DNA of 64,000 nt from Sanderia malayensis. Its lineage: Eukaryota > Cnidaria > Scyphozoa > Semaeostomeae > Pelagiidae. Below the pieces are notes generated by a model. The model ran no database searches and was not told the DNA's origin. It was given only the letters and a program-made list of their open reading frames with translations. A program made the translations under genes and the position numbers. Positions 13,851-32,172 of the stretch are shown piece by piece (within the stretch, counting starts at the first letter, position 1; each line of letters opens with the position of its first letter). The stretch lies in NCBI GenBank assembly GCA_013076295.1, contig RQOL01000824.1:2232001-2296000 (forward strand), given 5' to 3'.

Positions 13851-14906
13851 CCACTGTATATCTTACCTGAACCAGTTGCAATGTATCAATGCTTTGACAA
13901 GTATTTTCATGTTACAAATCAGTGAAAAATCTTTCTAAATAACTTCGGTCTTGTCCACCATTGCTTCAGAGAGTCATATACCTAGTTGTCTTCGTTTTCG
14001 ATGAATTTAGGTGTAAATTGCATCTGAAGTTTTATTGTTTCTTGTCATGCAAGCTTATCCTGAAAGGACAAATGGTTAAAAACTTAGGAGTCTCAGACTA
14101 CCTGGGCCAAGTGTATAATCTCATAAAAGTAAGTTCCGAAGGAGATTAAAAACACGACTCACAAATTGAGTTAAATTACCGAAGATGTTAGATTTCTGTT
14201 CGCTTGCAAATTTTGCGCTTTCTCTTCTACAAGTTCAATTTCGCTTCTCCACAAATATCATAAAACATAAATCAGCAGAGCGTAAAGCAACCATTCACTG
14301 CTGAGTTTACAAAGTATAGACCGCGTTGGAATGCTACATTACTCTGATCTCTATGAACTTATTATCCAATCAGATGATGACAATGCTTCCCATTTGAATT
14401 CCTCAAATTAAAACGTAGAAAACATTGGAAATGTCCGAACTCGCGGCTTGGGGCTCAGTAAATCTTTATTTGTTTGAGAGTTGACAGTAGGGGTTATGAG
14501 ATCGCACTTGAACTGCCAGCTTTTCTTCACCCTTTTCCATGTATACATACCTGCAATTTTTTAATGCAGGAGTTTTTCTTTAAACTTTCTTTTTGGATAG
14601 ATCTAGAGAGAATTAGCAAGTAGTAAAGTTAAAAATACCACATTCAAACATTTGAACTGCGAGCCTCGTTTCAAGAAAATCACAATAGGTACTTCTTGTT
14701 TTAATACACGAACAGCAACAGCAACAGCAAGCAAGACACCGAAGTAAATTCAACACCGAAGGTAATCTTTTTGCCAGCAAATGCAGTCAATGTTAAGGTA
14801 GTATTTAAGGCCAATTTCTCTTCAAAAAATCAAAGTTTTCCATCACAGATGATACAAAGTACCTGCAAATTATTCTTTTTTTGCTTAATATTTTGTTATC
14901 TGCAAG
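13851..14906. other. Intergenic region upstream of FBXO42
   Basis: The first bases (13851-13856) complete the pogo-like terminus. The rest is AT-rich single-copy-looking sequence without a supported coding frame. A short CAACAG-type microsatellite lies near 14711-14731. A pyrimidine-rich tract followed by CTGCAAG ends exactly at the FBXO42 ATG, so the region could hold either a promoter and leader intron or a trans-splice acceptor. Confidence 0.5.
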
Positions 14907-16646
14907 ATGAATGGAAAGGAGAAAATAGAAATTTGTATCTTACCTGAAGAAATTTTGTTGAAAATATTTACATATCTCTCTCCTTATTATCACTATCAAA
15001 CGGCTGCTCTAGTTTGCAAGAAATGGCATCGAATCATCAAATCAATTATTAAGATAGAAAAGAGAGAGTTTAAAAATGCCATGAAGGATGACAATAAACT
15101 TAATTATTCCAAAGAATCTACAAATAATAATGGAGAATTTGATGAAGACAGAACACCAAAGAGATTAATAAGAGACAGAAGTGCTGTTAGAAGGGGCTTA
15201 AATCTAACTTATAATCATAGCAATGAACCAGTACCACGCTTTTCTCATACTGCATGTTTGATGGGAGATAAAATGTTTATTTTTGGAGGATGCTCAGTGA
15301 CTAATAATTCAGCATTTAATGACTTGAATCAATATGATTTATTAACAAGACAGTGGCAAAGAGTAATTGTTGACCGTGGATTTATGCCTGCTCCGAGGGA
15401 GTGCTTATCAATGGTTGCTTACAAAGGAAAACTTGTTCTTTTTGGTGGTTGGTTTTCACCAAGATCCTCTGATGTAACGGCAGTTCCAAAGTTCTTTAAT
15501 GACACATTTTTGATTGACGTTGAAAGCAAATCATGCTCAGTTGTCAGTTGTGCTGAGAAAGAAACGCCACAAGCACGAGCTGGTCATAATGCGTGCATTG
15601 CTTGTGATAAGATGATCATTTTTGGTGGAGCACAACGCATTCTTAGGTGATGATAATCTTTATGCCTTTTACGAAATAATGACACAGAAACATCAACTTT
15701 CAGGTATTCATGTAACGAGCTTTGTTTTTTTTGCAGATATGATGATATTTGGTTTTTGGACATGAAAAATCTTTGTTGGTATTGTCCTTTAATAAATAAC
15801 AAAAAGCCAGATGGAAGGTTTGGACATTCACAGGTATGATTGTTGTCATTTTAATAAAATAATCACTTCTGAACAAGATTATTACATTAGAATAGTCATT
15901 TCTGTTTTAAACCCTTAAATATGTGATGGTAGGATAATAACTTTGGGAGTCTGAATGATGCATTTTTTTTTTATTGTATTTCAGTTTTCTGTTGGAGATA
16001 GCCACATCATGATCATTGGCGGTTGTGGTGGCTCTAACTCGGTATTCAATTTATATTTGATTTGAGTTTCATGTTTAATCTTGCAAAATGTTATCATTTT
16101 TATTTTCTGTTTTTTCTCTAATTTCAGCTTTATGATGATGCGTGGCTTTTGGATATAACAACTTGGTCATGGTGTGAAATTGAAGTAAAAAACAAGGAAT
16201 GGAAAGCACCTAACCTTTGGTGTCATCCAGCAGTTAAAATTGACGAACACATTATAACATACAGTGATCAAACAATTTGTAATCACTGCCTTGGTTTGCA
16301 AGCAAATCCACTTGAGAGTAGTTTATTCTCTGGTCCTCTTCCTATTCCATTTACTGTTTGTATTCAGTGTAAAAAAAATAAAGTGAAAAAGCAAAGTCAT
16401 GATTCGCATTTTCAGATGTTCACATTGGACTGCAGCGAATTGTTAAACACTAGAACAATATCTTGGAACAATTCAACAAGTGTTGTACCTGAACGTATTT
16501 CATTATCGCGATCTCTATTCACAATTGTAGCTGCCAAAGCTGAAATTCTCATATTTGGTGGTGTATATAACAGTGAAAAACTAGTAATCAATAACTCACC
16601 ACCATCAAATATTATCACAGTATCTGCTAGAAATACAAAATCTTGA
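14907..16646 (+). CDS. FBXO42: F-box only protein 42-like (F-box plus Kelch repeats)
   Basis: Four coding exons: 14907-15646, 15737-15833, 15985-16041 and 16128-16646. They join in frame to 470 residues (human FBXO42 is about 717, so the tail is short). Residues about 10-47 form the F-box (LPEEILLKIFTYLS...VCKKWHRI), which would bind SKP1 in an SCF ubiquitin ligase. From about residue 110 there are Kelch repeats with GG doublets and spaced aromatic residues (RFSHTACLMGDKMFIFGG; LVLFGGW; MIIFGG; YDDIWFLDM; MIIGGCGG; YDDAWLLDITTW), forming the substrate-binding propeller. In vertebrates FBXO42 targets p53 and other substrates; the target here is unknown. The start was chosen as the first ATG, right after a TCTGCAAG acceptor-like sequence. 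The stop lies 225 bp from the convergent ALDH4A1 stop. Confidence 0.88.
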
Positions 16647-16870
16647 GTTGTTGTAAATCACAAGAAAAGTAAAGTAAAATATCTTATCTGGTATTATCTA
16701 AAATGATATGATATTTTTATTGGTCAAAATTGAATCAAAAACATTCTCATTAAATTTCAACATCAAATTCGATTTTAAAAAGCATAGTCTATGATTTCTA
16801 AATATAATTTTACTTTTTACGCACACTTTACATTGCTTTGCATTGTGTTCATTTATGTGTTGGTTTTCAC

Positions 16871-24366
<7,496 letters not shown>

Positions 24367-24802
24367 ATTTTCCAAACCTGGTTCACTTTGTATCTATTGC
24401 AAGTAAAAACAGCTTCAGTAATATGATTTTCTTTGTTGGGGTGTTCTGCTCAAACAAGCTCAGTTGCAGAATAATAGCATCATCGGCCCAGCCAAACCAC
24501 AATTTGATCTGCGTGCACCTGTCTGGCCAATCAGAATGCAAGTGGTGCTGCCATTTTGAATAATACAGAGGTGTGTCCGATCCACCCACCAATAAAAACA
24601 CAGCAATATGGTGCAGCAGAAAAAGATCATTTTCAAATAACAGCGTCCATTGCATAAAAATATCACCAGATACAAAAATTAAAATATCAAACTATTATAT
24701 TGTTTAGTTGTTGTTGATTTGCTTGCTTCTTCATATTTCATCCGATTATCATATTTATTGCAGTTACATTAAAGATATACATGGAAAAATATTATTCATT
24801 GT

Positions 24803-25800
24803 TCAAGTGTCTGGAATAGTTATGGTGCAATGTTCATCACTCAACTTTTGTTTTTTTGCTCTCTTCTTTGATACTTGGCAAACCATATCTTCATGAAACT
24901 CACAAAGATGACTTACCTGAAAGCAAAGCATCCATTAATAATTGGGCTACTTAACACAATACAAATTATGAAACAAAACAGAAACATGTAAACTAAAATA
25001 GGATGTCAAAATACCTTCCCTATTTAAGAACTAAAAAATAAAGAAAATTAAATTGATCAAACATACAACAACAGGACTTCTTCTGGCAAGAAGTTTAACA
25101 TCATCAGGAAGAATTGTTCTTCTCTTTGCATGTCTGCATTGAAAAATGATAGGACAATTATAAAATTATGAAAAAATTAGTAAAGTGAACTATCATACTT
25201 GAGAAACTCAATATCTGTTGTACCTTGCAAAATCTTCTAAATCCTTTGAAAATATCTCTGCAACAACAACAATATATAATGGATCATAAGTATAATCAGA
25301 TTCTTAGTAAAACAACACTTATAACATTTGTTTAGATGAAAGTAATTAATGACTATGTATAATAAACATTGTTTAATTAGTAAATAAATATAAATTATCA
25401 CCCATTTGTTTCCATACTGTTTCTGTGAGTGCTGCAATGAAATTTGCAGTGTATTCCACATCTTTCCTTTGGCCTGTAAAACAACACACAATGTTGAAAA
25501 CTAAATATTTTTTGAGATTATAATGAGCCCAGCATAGTCTAAAACAATTAACAGATGGTTAAATAACTCACTGTGATCTTCAGATATTTTTCCAATATTG
25601 TAGTGTAATGCAGCTTTTATTTTCTACCAAAGTAAATGGTTTCTCTCTGTCATTTTATATTTATCATTCCGAAAAAAAAGAATGATAGTATATAAATCAA
25701 TTCATACCAAGTTCAAATCATCCTTTTCGATATTTTCTGAAGTAGATTTTTGTTCATTCTCATTTTTATCCGAACAACAGGCTCTGTCTGTTGAATCCAT
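24803..25800 (-). CDS. CENPS: Centromere protein S / MHF1 histone-fold protein
   Basis: Six exons, 25800-25708, 25623-25572, 25473-25402, 25257-25224, 25133-25067 and 24916-24803, join in frame to 143 residues (human 138). Family landmarks are IKAALHYNIGKI in the first helix, FIAALTETVWKQMEIFSKDL in the middle, and RHAKRRTILPDDVKLLARR, the classic CENP-S histone-fold loop and last helix. The tail is lysine-rich. In other animals CENP-S pairs with CENP-X. The pair acts in the CENP-T-W-S-X complex at kinetochores and as MHF1/2, which recruits FANCM to branched DNA and stalled forks. The start is the ATG at 25800, after which the first exon is acidic and poorly conserved, as in relatives. A long palindrome begins about 100 bp upstream. 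Confidence 0.93.
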
Positions 25801-25896
25801 CACAACAAATTAAATGTAATGAAAGTAAAGTAATGTGTGACATTTTTACCGCCATCAGCTTTGAGAATGACCTCGATCTGAATACGAGGATCTGTT

Positions 25897-26822
25897 AAAT
25901 TTACATAACAATATGTAAATACCAAATGGGTTTCAATAGCGAATTTCTTCAGCAGAAATATACTCAGAATTTCATAAATTTTCAAGTGAAAACATAATTT
26001 AAACTATATCATATTGTTTTGTAATAATATTTAAAGAAAACTGCGAAGGTGTCTCTTAAAAAATTTTCACAAAAATTTATCGAAGTGGAGTAAATAAAAC
26101 GCCAATAATTATCATTTCTTTCACTGAAAGCCACGCAAATTCTCTCTCATTTAAAAGAGAATGTTTTGAAATTTTGAAAAATGCAAATATTTTTCATGTA
26201 ACTGTCTTGACCTTTTATAATTTTCAGTTTCAGTCTTTGTTTACCACTAGGGAAGCACATATTTTGTTTTTCAAATTTCAGAGTGGGATTTAAAAAATAA
26301 AATTGTTGTTAACTTCAGAAAGTATGAAGCCCTTGAAAATTATATCAAATTATAGTATTTGAAACAGATTATAGGAATATCCATGTCGGATTTTTTGTTA
26401 TGACGCTTCTTGTTTTTTACTCGGAAAAAAAATTACGGAAAAATAGGTTTTGTAAAATCACACTCCTAAAATGATAAACAAAGACTGAAACTGAAAATTA
26501 TAAAAGGTCAAGACAGTTACATGAAAAATATTTACATTTTTCAAAATTTCAAAACATTCTCTTTTAAATGAGAGAGAATTTGCGTGGCTTTGAGTGAAAG
26601 AAATTATAACTATTGGAGTTTTAATTACTCCGCTTCGATAAATTTTTGTGAAAAATTTTTAAGAGACACCTTCGCAGTTTTCTTTTAATATTATTACAAA
26701 ACAATATGATATAGTTTAAATTATGTTTTCACTTGAATATTTATGAAATTCTGAATATATTTCTGCTAAAGAAATTCGCTATTGAAACCCGTTTGTTATT
26801 TATATATTGTTATGTAAATTTT
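25897..26822. repeat. 926-bp imperfect palindrome (354/359-bp arms, 213-bp loop)
   Basis: The left arm 25897-26250 and the right arm 26464-26822 are reverse complements with only scattered mismatches and small indels, about 94% identical by eye. Paired landmarks include GAAAACTGCGAAGGTGTCTC with GAGACACCTTCGCAGTTTTC, and CTTGACCTTTTATAATTTTC with its complement. The loop at 26251-26463 is unrelated AT-rich sequence. No frame covers the arms and I find no convincing target duplication. It may be a foldback or MITE-type element or a local inverted duplication. It sits directly upstream of CENPS. Confidence 0.92.
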
Positions 26823-27006
26823 CTTGCTCAGGCCTCGGGCCACTTTTAGACGCCATTTTTTATCCGGTGGTGCGTAACTTATGCTCACTAAGTGTACTTT
26901 CCTTGGGATGCTCCAAAAATTCGTGAAAAACGGCAGTTAACTTTCTTCTACAATGAGTCATGAATCTATAATGGATGTAAGTGGCAAAACAAAAACATAT
27001 TGTTTA

Positions 27007-27072
27007 GATTCCCACCCTTGGCAACACAGACGTTGGATGTTGCACTATCATGAGCTTTTGCGATTAAGTATT
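27007..27072 (-). repeat. tRNA-related SINE fragment
   Basis: Read on the minus strand, the segment contains AGCTCATGATAGTGCAAC (resembling a tRNA D-arm/A-box with TAGTGC) and about 30 bases later AAGGGTGGGAATC (resembling a T-arm/B-box). The same arrangement occurs on the minus strand at about 56936-57008. Two copies in different surroundings support a dispersed tRNA-derived repeat rather than a functional tRNA; the acceptor stem does not pair. Confidence 0.45.
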
Positions 27073-27422
27073 AGATGAAGTCTAACTCTTGAACATCATG
27101 ACGTATATACATGATGTATAATGTGGCAAGTTCTAGTCGAAGAAGTTGCGAAGAAATGACGTATCAATTCCCAAATGTTGCTGCTTACAAGATGGATTTG
27201 TAGAATACTGGCCAGTCCCCCCAAGCCATGTTAGAGGTTACGGCTTGACGTGTGGCCAGAGAAGCTAAATTGGTATTTAATAACCTGGAACTTTTCACGA
27301 TAAACAAATACCTTCTGCTGAATAAGATAGAAATGGAAAAGAAACGAGGAAAGTTGAAACAGCACGACACGTGCATCTTTAACACGACGATCATAACACA
27401 AACACAAAGTAATGATAATATT

Positions 27423-27447
27423 CAACAACAACAACAACAACAACAAT
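27423..27447. repeat. (CAA)n microsatellite
   Basis: An uninterrupted run of CAA triplets lies just downstream of the SIX6OS1-like stop codon (minus strand), in its presumed 3' untranslated region. Confidence 0.9.
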
Positions 27448-27471
27448 AGTGATGAACTCGCCTTTTTGCAG

Positions 27472-30400
27472 TTAAAACAATGAAAAGTTTGAAGATGGTT
27501 TGTTTGAACTTGATGACGTAAAATTGAATGTAAACTCAGGGGACTGGGACGCATTACTTGCAGTGACGTCATTATTTCCAAATAATGAAAAATTATTAGC
27601 ATCGGCAGTTGATTGTTGCTGGTTGTTTGGACTTGACCAAAAGAGTCCTCCAATTGATTGGTTGTTGTTCTCTTGATTCGCTTGCTGCAGTGTCTAGAAG
27701 ATGTTGATACAAAAAGTCATCAACTGATGTAATATACTAGAGTTAATTAGACTTCCATATACTGCTATGATAAGAAGTTTTATAAATGCTACAGAATGCA
27801 GTTTTATTAATAAAACTCTTGGTTTAAGCTCACTCTCATTTGCAATCTATTCACAAAACAGTTTCAATGTCTTGGTACTGGGCTCAATATTTATTGCAAA
27901 GGATTAGTAGCATGGATTCCAAAGTGCAAGCTAATTTGACGATCTATACAGAATATTGCAGTCCAATGTAGTATCTTACGTTTTGGTCAGAGCCTGGGTT
28001 TGTACTTGTTTCTGTGTTTCCAAATGAGAAAAAAGAATTTGCAGCAGTGACAAATGATGATGTAGACCCGAAGAAAGAATTCGTGTCACTTGAAGATAAA
28101 CTGAAATTGCGATCTTCTTCATCGTTATCATTTCCTTTCATCGCCTACGGAAGAACATATAGGTTTAGCATGTTATTACGGAAACAATGGCGTAGATAGG
28201 AAATATTATAGGTGGGGCGAGAAATTCAGATTTTCCGACAAAAATTTCATAAGCGTTTTTTTTCTTCAAAGCTATGAATATAAGATAAGGAAATTAGCTA
28301 GAACTGAACGTAAACAGAAGATACTTATTATCCGACAAGATCAGCAATTTTCCGACAAAACGGCAGTTTAGCTCTACAGGGGGGTTTTTCGCCCCCCCTG
28401 ACCCCCCTCTAACTACGCCACTGTACGGAAAGAAGGCCAGCGAACCAGATGAATATTTGTATACTTAATATTCAGATTGAATTACGTTAGTATTTTGAAA
28501 CATTGGTCTGCTATTCAATGAGAAGCCATCTCCGGGTGAAAATGAAAACTTCTTTATGTCTTGAGCATGTTTGTTTGGACTAAAATAAAATGGCGAGCCA
28601 TGTTCTTGAGCTTGCAAATTGCGTTCTGAATTAATATCATGTTCTTCCAACGACACTTCATATTGTATATCATCATCTTGCATTCCTTCTTGGGCAGTTC
28701 CTTCGCAATAAAGAAACGCATCTTTAATTTGAAAAATAAACAAAAGCATTGTACAGCAATGCGCACATATATGACCTAATCATGTGTAGATTGTTACGTT
28801 AAGTATGTGTGTATTGTAACATACATACTGCAACGTATCATATAATATTACCTGCAATCTAACAATGCTGTTGAAACTTACCGCTCACTCCATCAGTCTT
28901 TTCTTCATTTTCAATTTCTCTGGTCACTGTATGTTCCTTCTCTTCCAAATTTTTTTCCCCTGTGTCACTGCACCCTATCTTTTCATCACACGGAATGCTC
29001 AACACTGCCACATGTCCATGTGAATCACCATTGCTAACATCATCAGCATTCGTCATGTTTCCAATTGCATCACTCTGCTTATTAACTTTTTCCACATTCA
29101 CAGTCTCATCGTTTTTCATTGCACAATTGTCAACTTTCAGATGCTTCTCGATTTTCATGGCTGCTGCTGGTGATAAAACACTCTCAATTTCATCTGATCG
29201 ACAAGGTACAGACAACTGTAGCAACCTCTTTTCTGAAACTTAAAACAATGGATATAACTATAATTAGCAATATAAATTAATCTTTATGATATTAGGCTCT
29301 ATATTATATTTCAGAAAGTTTAAAAAAGGAACGCTGTATGCGGCTTTATTAAATTTATAAAAATTTATAATTATAGTTTGCAGGTCAAAAACAGCACAGC
29401 ATTGCTGAAATGCGATAAGAAAGCTTACAACGGGGAGCAATGGTCTTCGGTGGTTGCATGCTGGTCTTGGAAGCTTTAGGTAGTTTACTAGATTTCGGCG
29501 TGACATCATTTGATTTCGATGGCAAGATAATTACAGAGCTGCCACGCTGCAACTTTACATCAATTGCTTTGTTACTTTCAGGTTCTTCACCAATATACTG
29601 CGCAGGTCCACACGACGTAACACTTAGCTTTTCATGGGGCTGAATTTGTTCTTGTGTCCCCACTTGCGTTGCGTATTGCCGCTGCGCATGAGTGCTGTCA
29701 CTGCCACCTTTACTATTTTGAATTTCTTGGGGGCTGTTAGGCTCGGTAATGATCTGAAATGATTTATAACGTGGAGCCTTTAGTGGCATCTCTGTTGGAT
29801 CGTGTTGTGTCGTATCCTGCTGTGTCGTATCGTGTCGTGATGAATTACCAAAGCCAGTTGTTGTGAAGATTTGAGGCATTGTTGTAAGAAGCCGAGAGAA
29901 AGTGTTTGGTGGTTTGGACTTCTTTTTCTTCTCTTTTCTACGACTAATTACACTGTCGCTTGTCTTCCTCTCTTTGCGACTCTTTTCAACTGGAGTTGCC
30001 TCATCTTCCAAGGAATCCACCTCCATCTCTGAAACGAATGTTTTCAAGCATTGAGCATTGAAAAATAAAATTCTGGTAATCTAGGACAAATAATAAAACT
30101 ATATGTTAATCCAACATACTCGACATATTCTTCGACTCTTTCAAATTTTTTTTCATTGCTATTACCCTTTCTTCTTCTTTTAATGTTTCTGCTAAGATCT
30201 GTTGGTTCTTCTGAATATCTTGACGGATATTCTCGGTATCCAAACGACAAGATGCTCTGAAATATACTCAAGGGTCATGTCACACACTATTCGATAGAAA
30301 ATCAGAAACGCCAGAAGATGTAATATAAACAATTAAGTTTGAAAGGATACATTTTGATAATCAAATCCATCTTTTCATCGTTCATGTTCTCAGAGACTTG

Positions 30401-31727
30401 AATAAACGACCATATAAGTTGATAAAGTATATAATTTGCCATTGAGTTTCAGTTGCGTTTCAGATAGTTCACAACAAATAATTATATATACCTTCTTGAT
30501 TCTGTTTTTTCGTGGTTAATTTTTCCAACATCTTAGTGCTCTCCTTTACTGAAACATACAATAATAATAATTATATAGCAGACACAGTAAGTCCCCGCAT
30601 TTAACAAACTGACCCATTAAACAATAAGAAGGACAATGATCTTTTGTTCAAAAACAATAGACCGCACCGCAAAGTCTTCTTTCTCGTATATTGGAACAAG
30701 GACAGTAGAGCAATCAGTAAGACAGTTCTTAAATGTACAGCATTTATCAACATTGTATGAATCATACTTACTTTCTTCTTCAAAGTCAAGTGCCTGTTTC
30801 TTGGTGGTATTTAATTTCGTTACAAGTGGATTGTCTTCCCATTTTAATTTATACTGAGCCCATTTTGAAGCATACTGTTCCAATTTTGCCTTATACTTCT
30901 CTCTACATGAAAAATTAAAACTACTTTAATCAACAAAAGCAGCATTGCAAATTACAATCTAATTGATTATCTCGTAAAATAAACGCAAGACAATATTCTT
31001 CGTGTTGTGTTGTAGTAAGGTCTCTAATTTGATATAAAAACAACGCATCGTACCTTGACTGTTCATTTATCTTTTTCATTTCTTCATATTTAATCTGCAA
31101 TTGCTCTATGTGATTTTCAATAATGTACGTTGATTTTCTCAAACTAAAAAATTAGTTAAATAATTCCTATATGCGTAAGGTATACCTAACCTTCGTTTTA
31201 AAAGCGGCTGTTCAAGCTTTAACAAGATTGAAAATCTAACCTCATGGCTGTATCTAAGTTGTTTTTGTATTGGGTGCCTAGAGTCGAATTCTCTTCATCC
31301 AGCTTCGTGATTTCATTTTCAAGATTTGCTACTGCTAAGTTCTTCTCACTTAATTGCTTCTCCAAATCTGAAAATCAAAAAGATAACGCGTTTGTTATCA
31401 TGGCATCTCCTCCTTGGGAATTACGAACAAAGAAAATTCCTCCAATTCGCATTTAGTTCATAACCTTTTGAGATCTGAGTTTCTTCATCTATTTGACTTA
31501 TAAGTCTTGAATTTTCAAATTCTAAGATCAAATAATACGTTATTTGATTAGAAATAAGAGCAATAAGGTCTGAAAATTTATCTTAGGCCTAAGGAGGCAT
31601 GACGTAGCCAAATCTTGTAGCTCAAAAGCTGCTTTCGTTAAACTTTTCTTGAAAAGAAGAATCTCTCCCAACCTGTGTCTTTAATTATCTTTTCCAAATC
31701 GATAATACTTGAATTTTCCGCGGCCAT
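27472..31727 (-). CDS. SIX6OS1: Coiled-coil protein, candidate SIX6OS1 (synaptonemal complex)
   Basis: Thirteen exons keep one frame: 31727-31673, 31521-31465, 31367-31241, 31143-31054, 30902-30772, 30548-30492, 30396-30351, 30256-30120, 30028-29429, about 29238-28882, 28721-28486, 28144-27980 and 27690-27472, for about 758 residues. The first half is a continuous coiled coil. Exon 5 carries REKYKAKLEQYASKWAQYKL and then NTTKKQALDFEEE, which resembles the YHDYICQYKEVLKQYQLKYS...REHEEIQ stretch of vertebrate SIX6OS1/C14orf39. The second half is low complexity and rich in Phe-Gly/Phe-Phe motifs (FFSFGN, NNFSLFGNND) and ends NFTSSSSNKPSSNFSLF; vertebrate SIX6OS1 ends in a similar FG and serine-rich tail. 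The role would be synaptonemal complex central element assembly with SYCE1. The exon 9/10 junction has two possible acceptors. The assignment rests on remembered family features, so it is moderate. Confidence 0.6.
28177..28431. mobile_element. hAT-type MITE, 239 bp, perfect 8-bp target duplication
   Basis: The element 28185-28423 begins CAATGGCGTAGATAG and ends CTAACTACGCCACTG, giving terminal inverted repeats CARTGGCGTAGWTAG. It is flanked by exact TACGGAAA copies at 28177-28184 and 28424-28431. A G-run/C-run pair near the right end (AGGGGGGTTTTTCGCCCCCC) can fold back. It has no coding content. It occupies intron 11 of the SIX6OS1-like gene. Its terminal GGCGTAG is shared with the larger hAT element at 13268-13842, so both could be served by related transposases. 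Confidence 0.9.
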
Positions 31728-32172
31728 TCTGGAAGAGATACTTTCTATAAATTATGTTAACTATCCTCAAAGAAAAGATTTCGAGTAAAGCAAATTATCA
31801 CATCATTAAATTTTAAACTTTCCCGCCAGATGAACATGCAAGCGAGGCATATTTTAGGAGGGCAATGATAACAAAAAACGCGTGCGCAAATGAAGTTGAA
31901 ATAAAGCACAGATTTATGGTGCATGTAACTGGTACCAACCATATAGAAACTCGTGTATTTTGAACGTGCGTTAAAAAGCGCAACCTGTGCCTCTCATTTT
32001 GTCAATATAATTACCCAAGCAGGTGCGGGCAAAGATCATAATTGACCTTGTTCACTTTCTTCATCAACGCATGGAGTCCTGGTGACAAGATATAAAAATA
32101 GACTGTATTAATATCTAAGAATCAAGAAAAAATTAATACGTGTAGAAAGAAGTATAGCTAGCCACATTAAAC
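31728..32172. promoter_or_regulatory. Shared upstream region of SIX6OS1-like and P4HA genes
   Basis: The 445 bp between the two start codons, which point away from each other, must contain both transcription starts or trans-splice sites. On the minus strand the sequence TCTCTTCCAG lies one base before the ATG, an acceptor immediately at the start codon. A GC-richer patch with ACGCGTGCGC lies near 31880. No coding frame is supported. Confidence 0.45.

Noticed and set aside
28465..28485. Stop codon at 28465-28467 as the natural end of the SIX6OS1-like gene
   Set aside because: A donor at 28485 gives two further exons in perfect phase with FG-rich sequence typical of the family tail, so read-through to this stop is less likely, though it could be an isoform.
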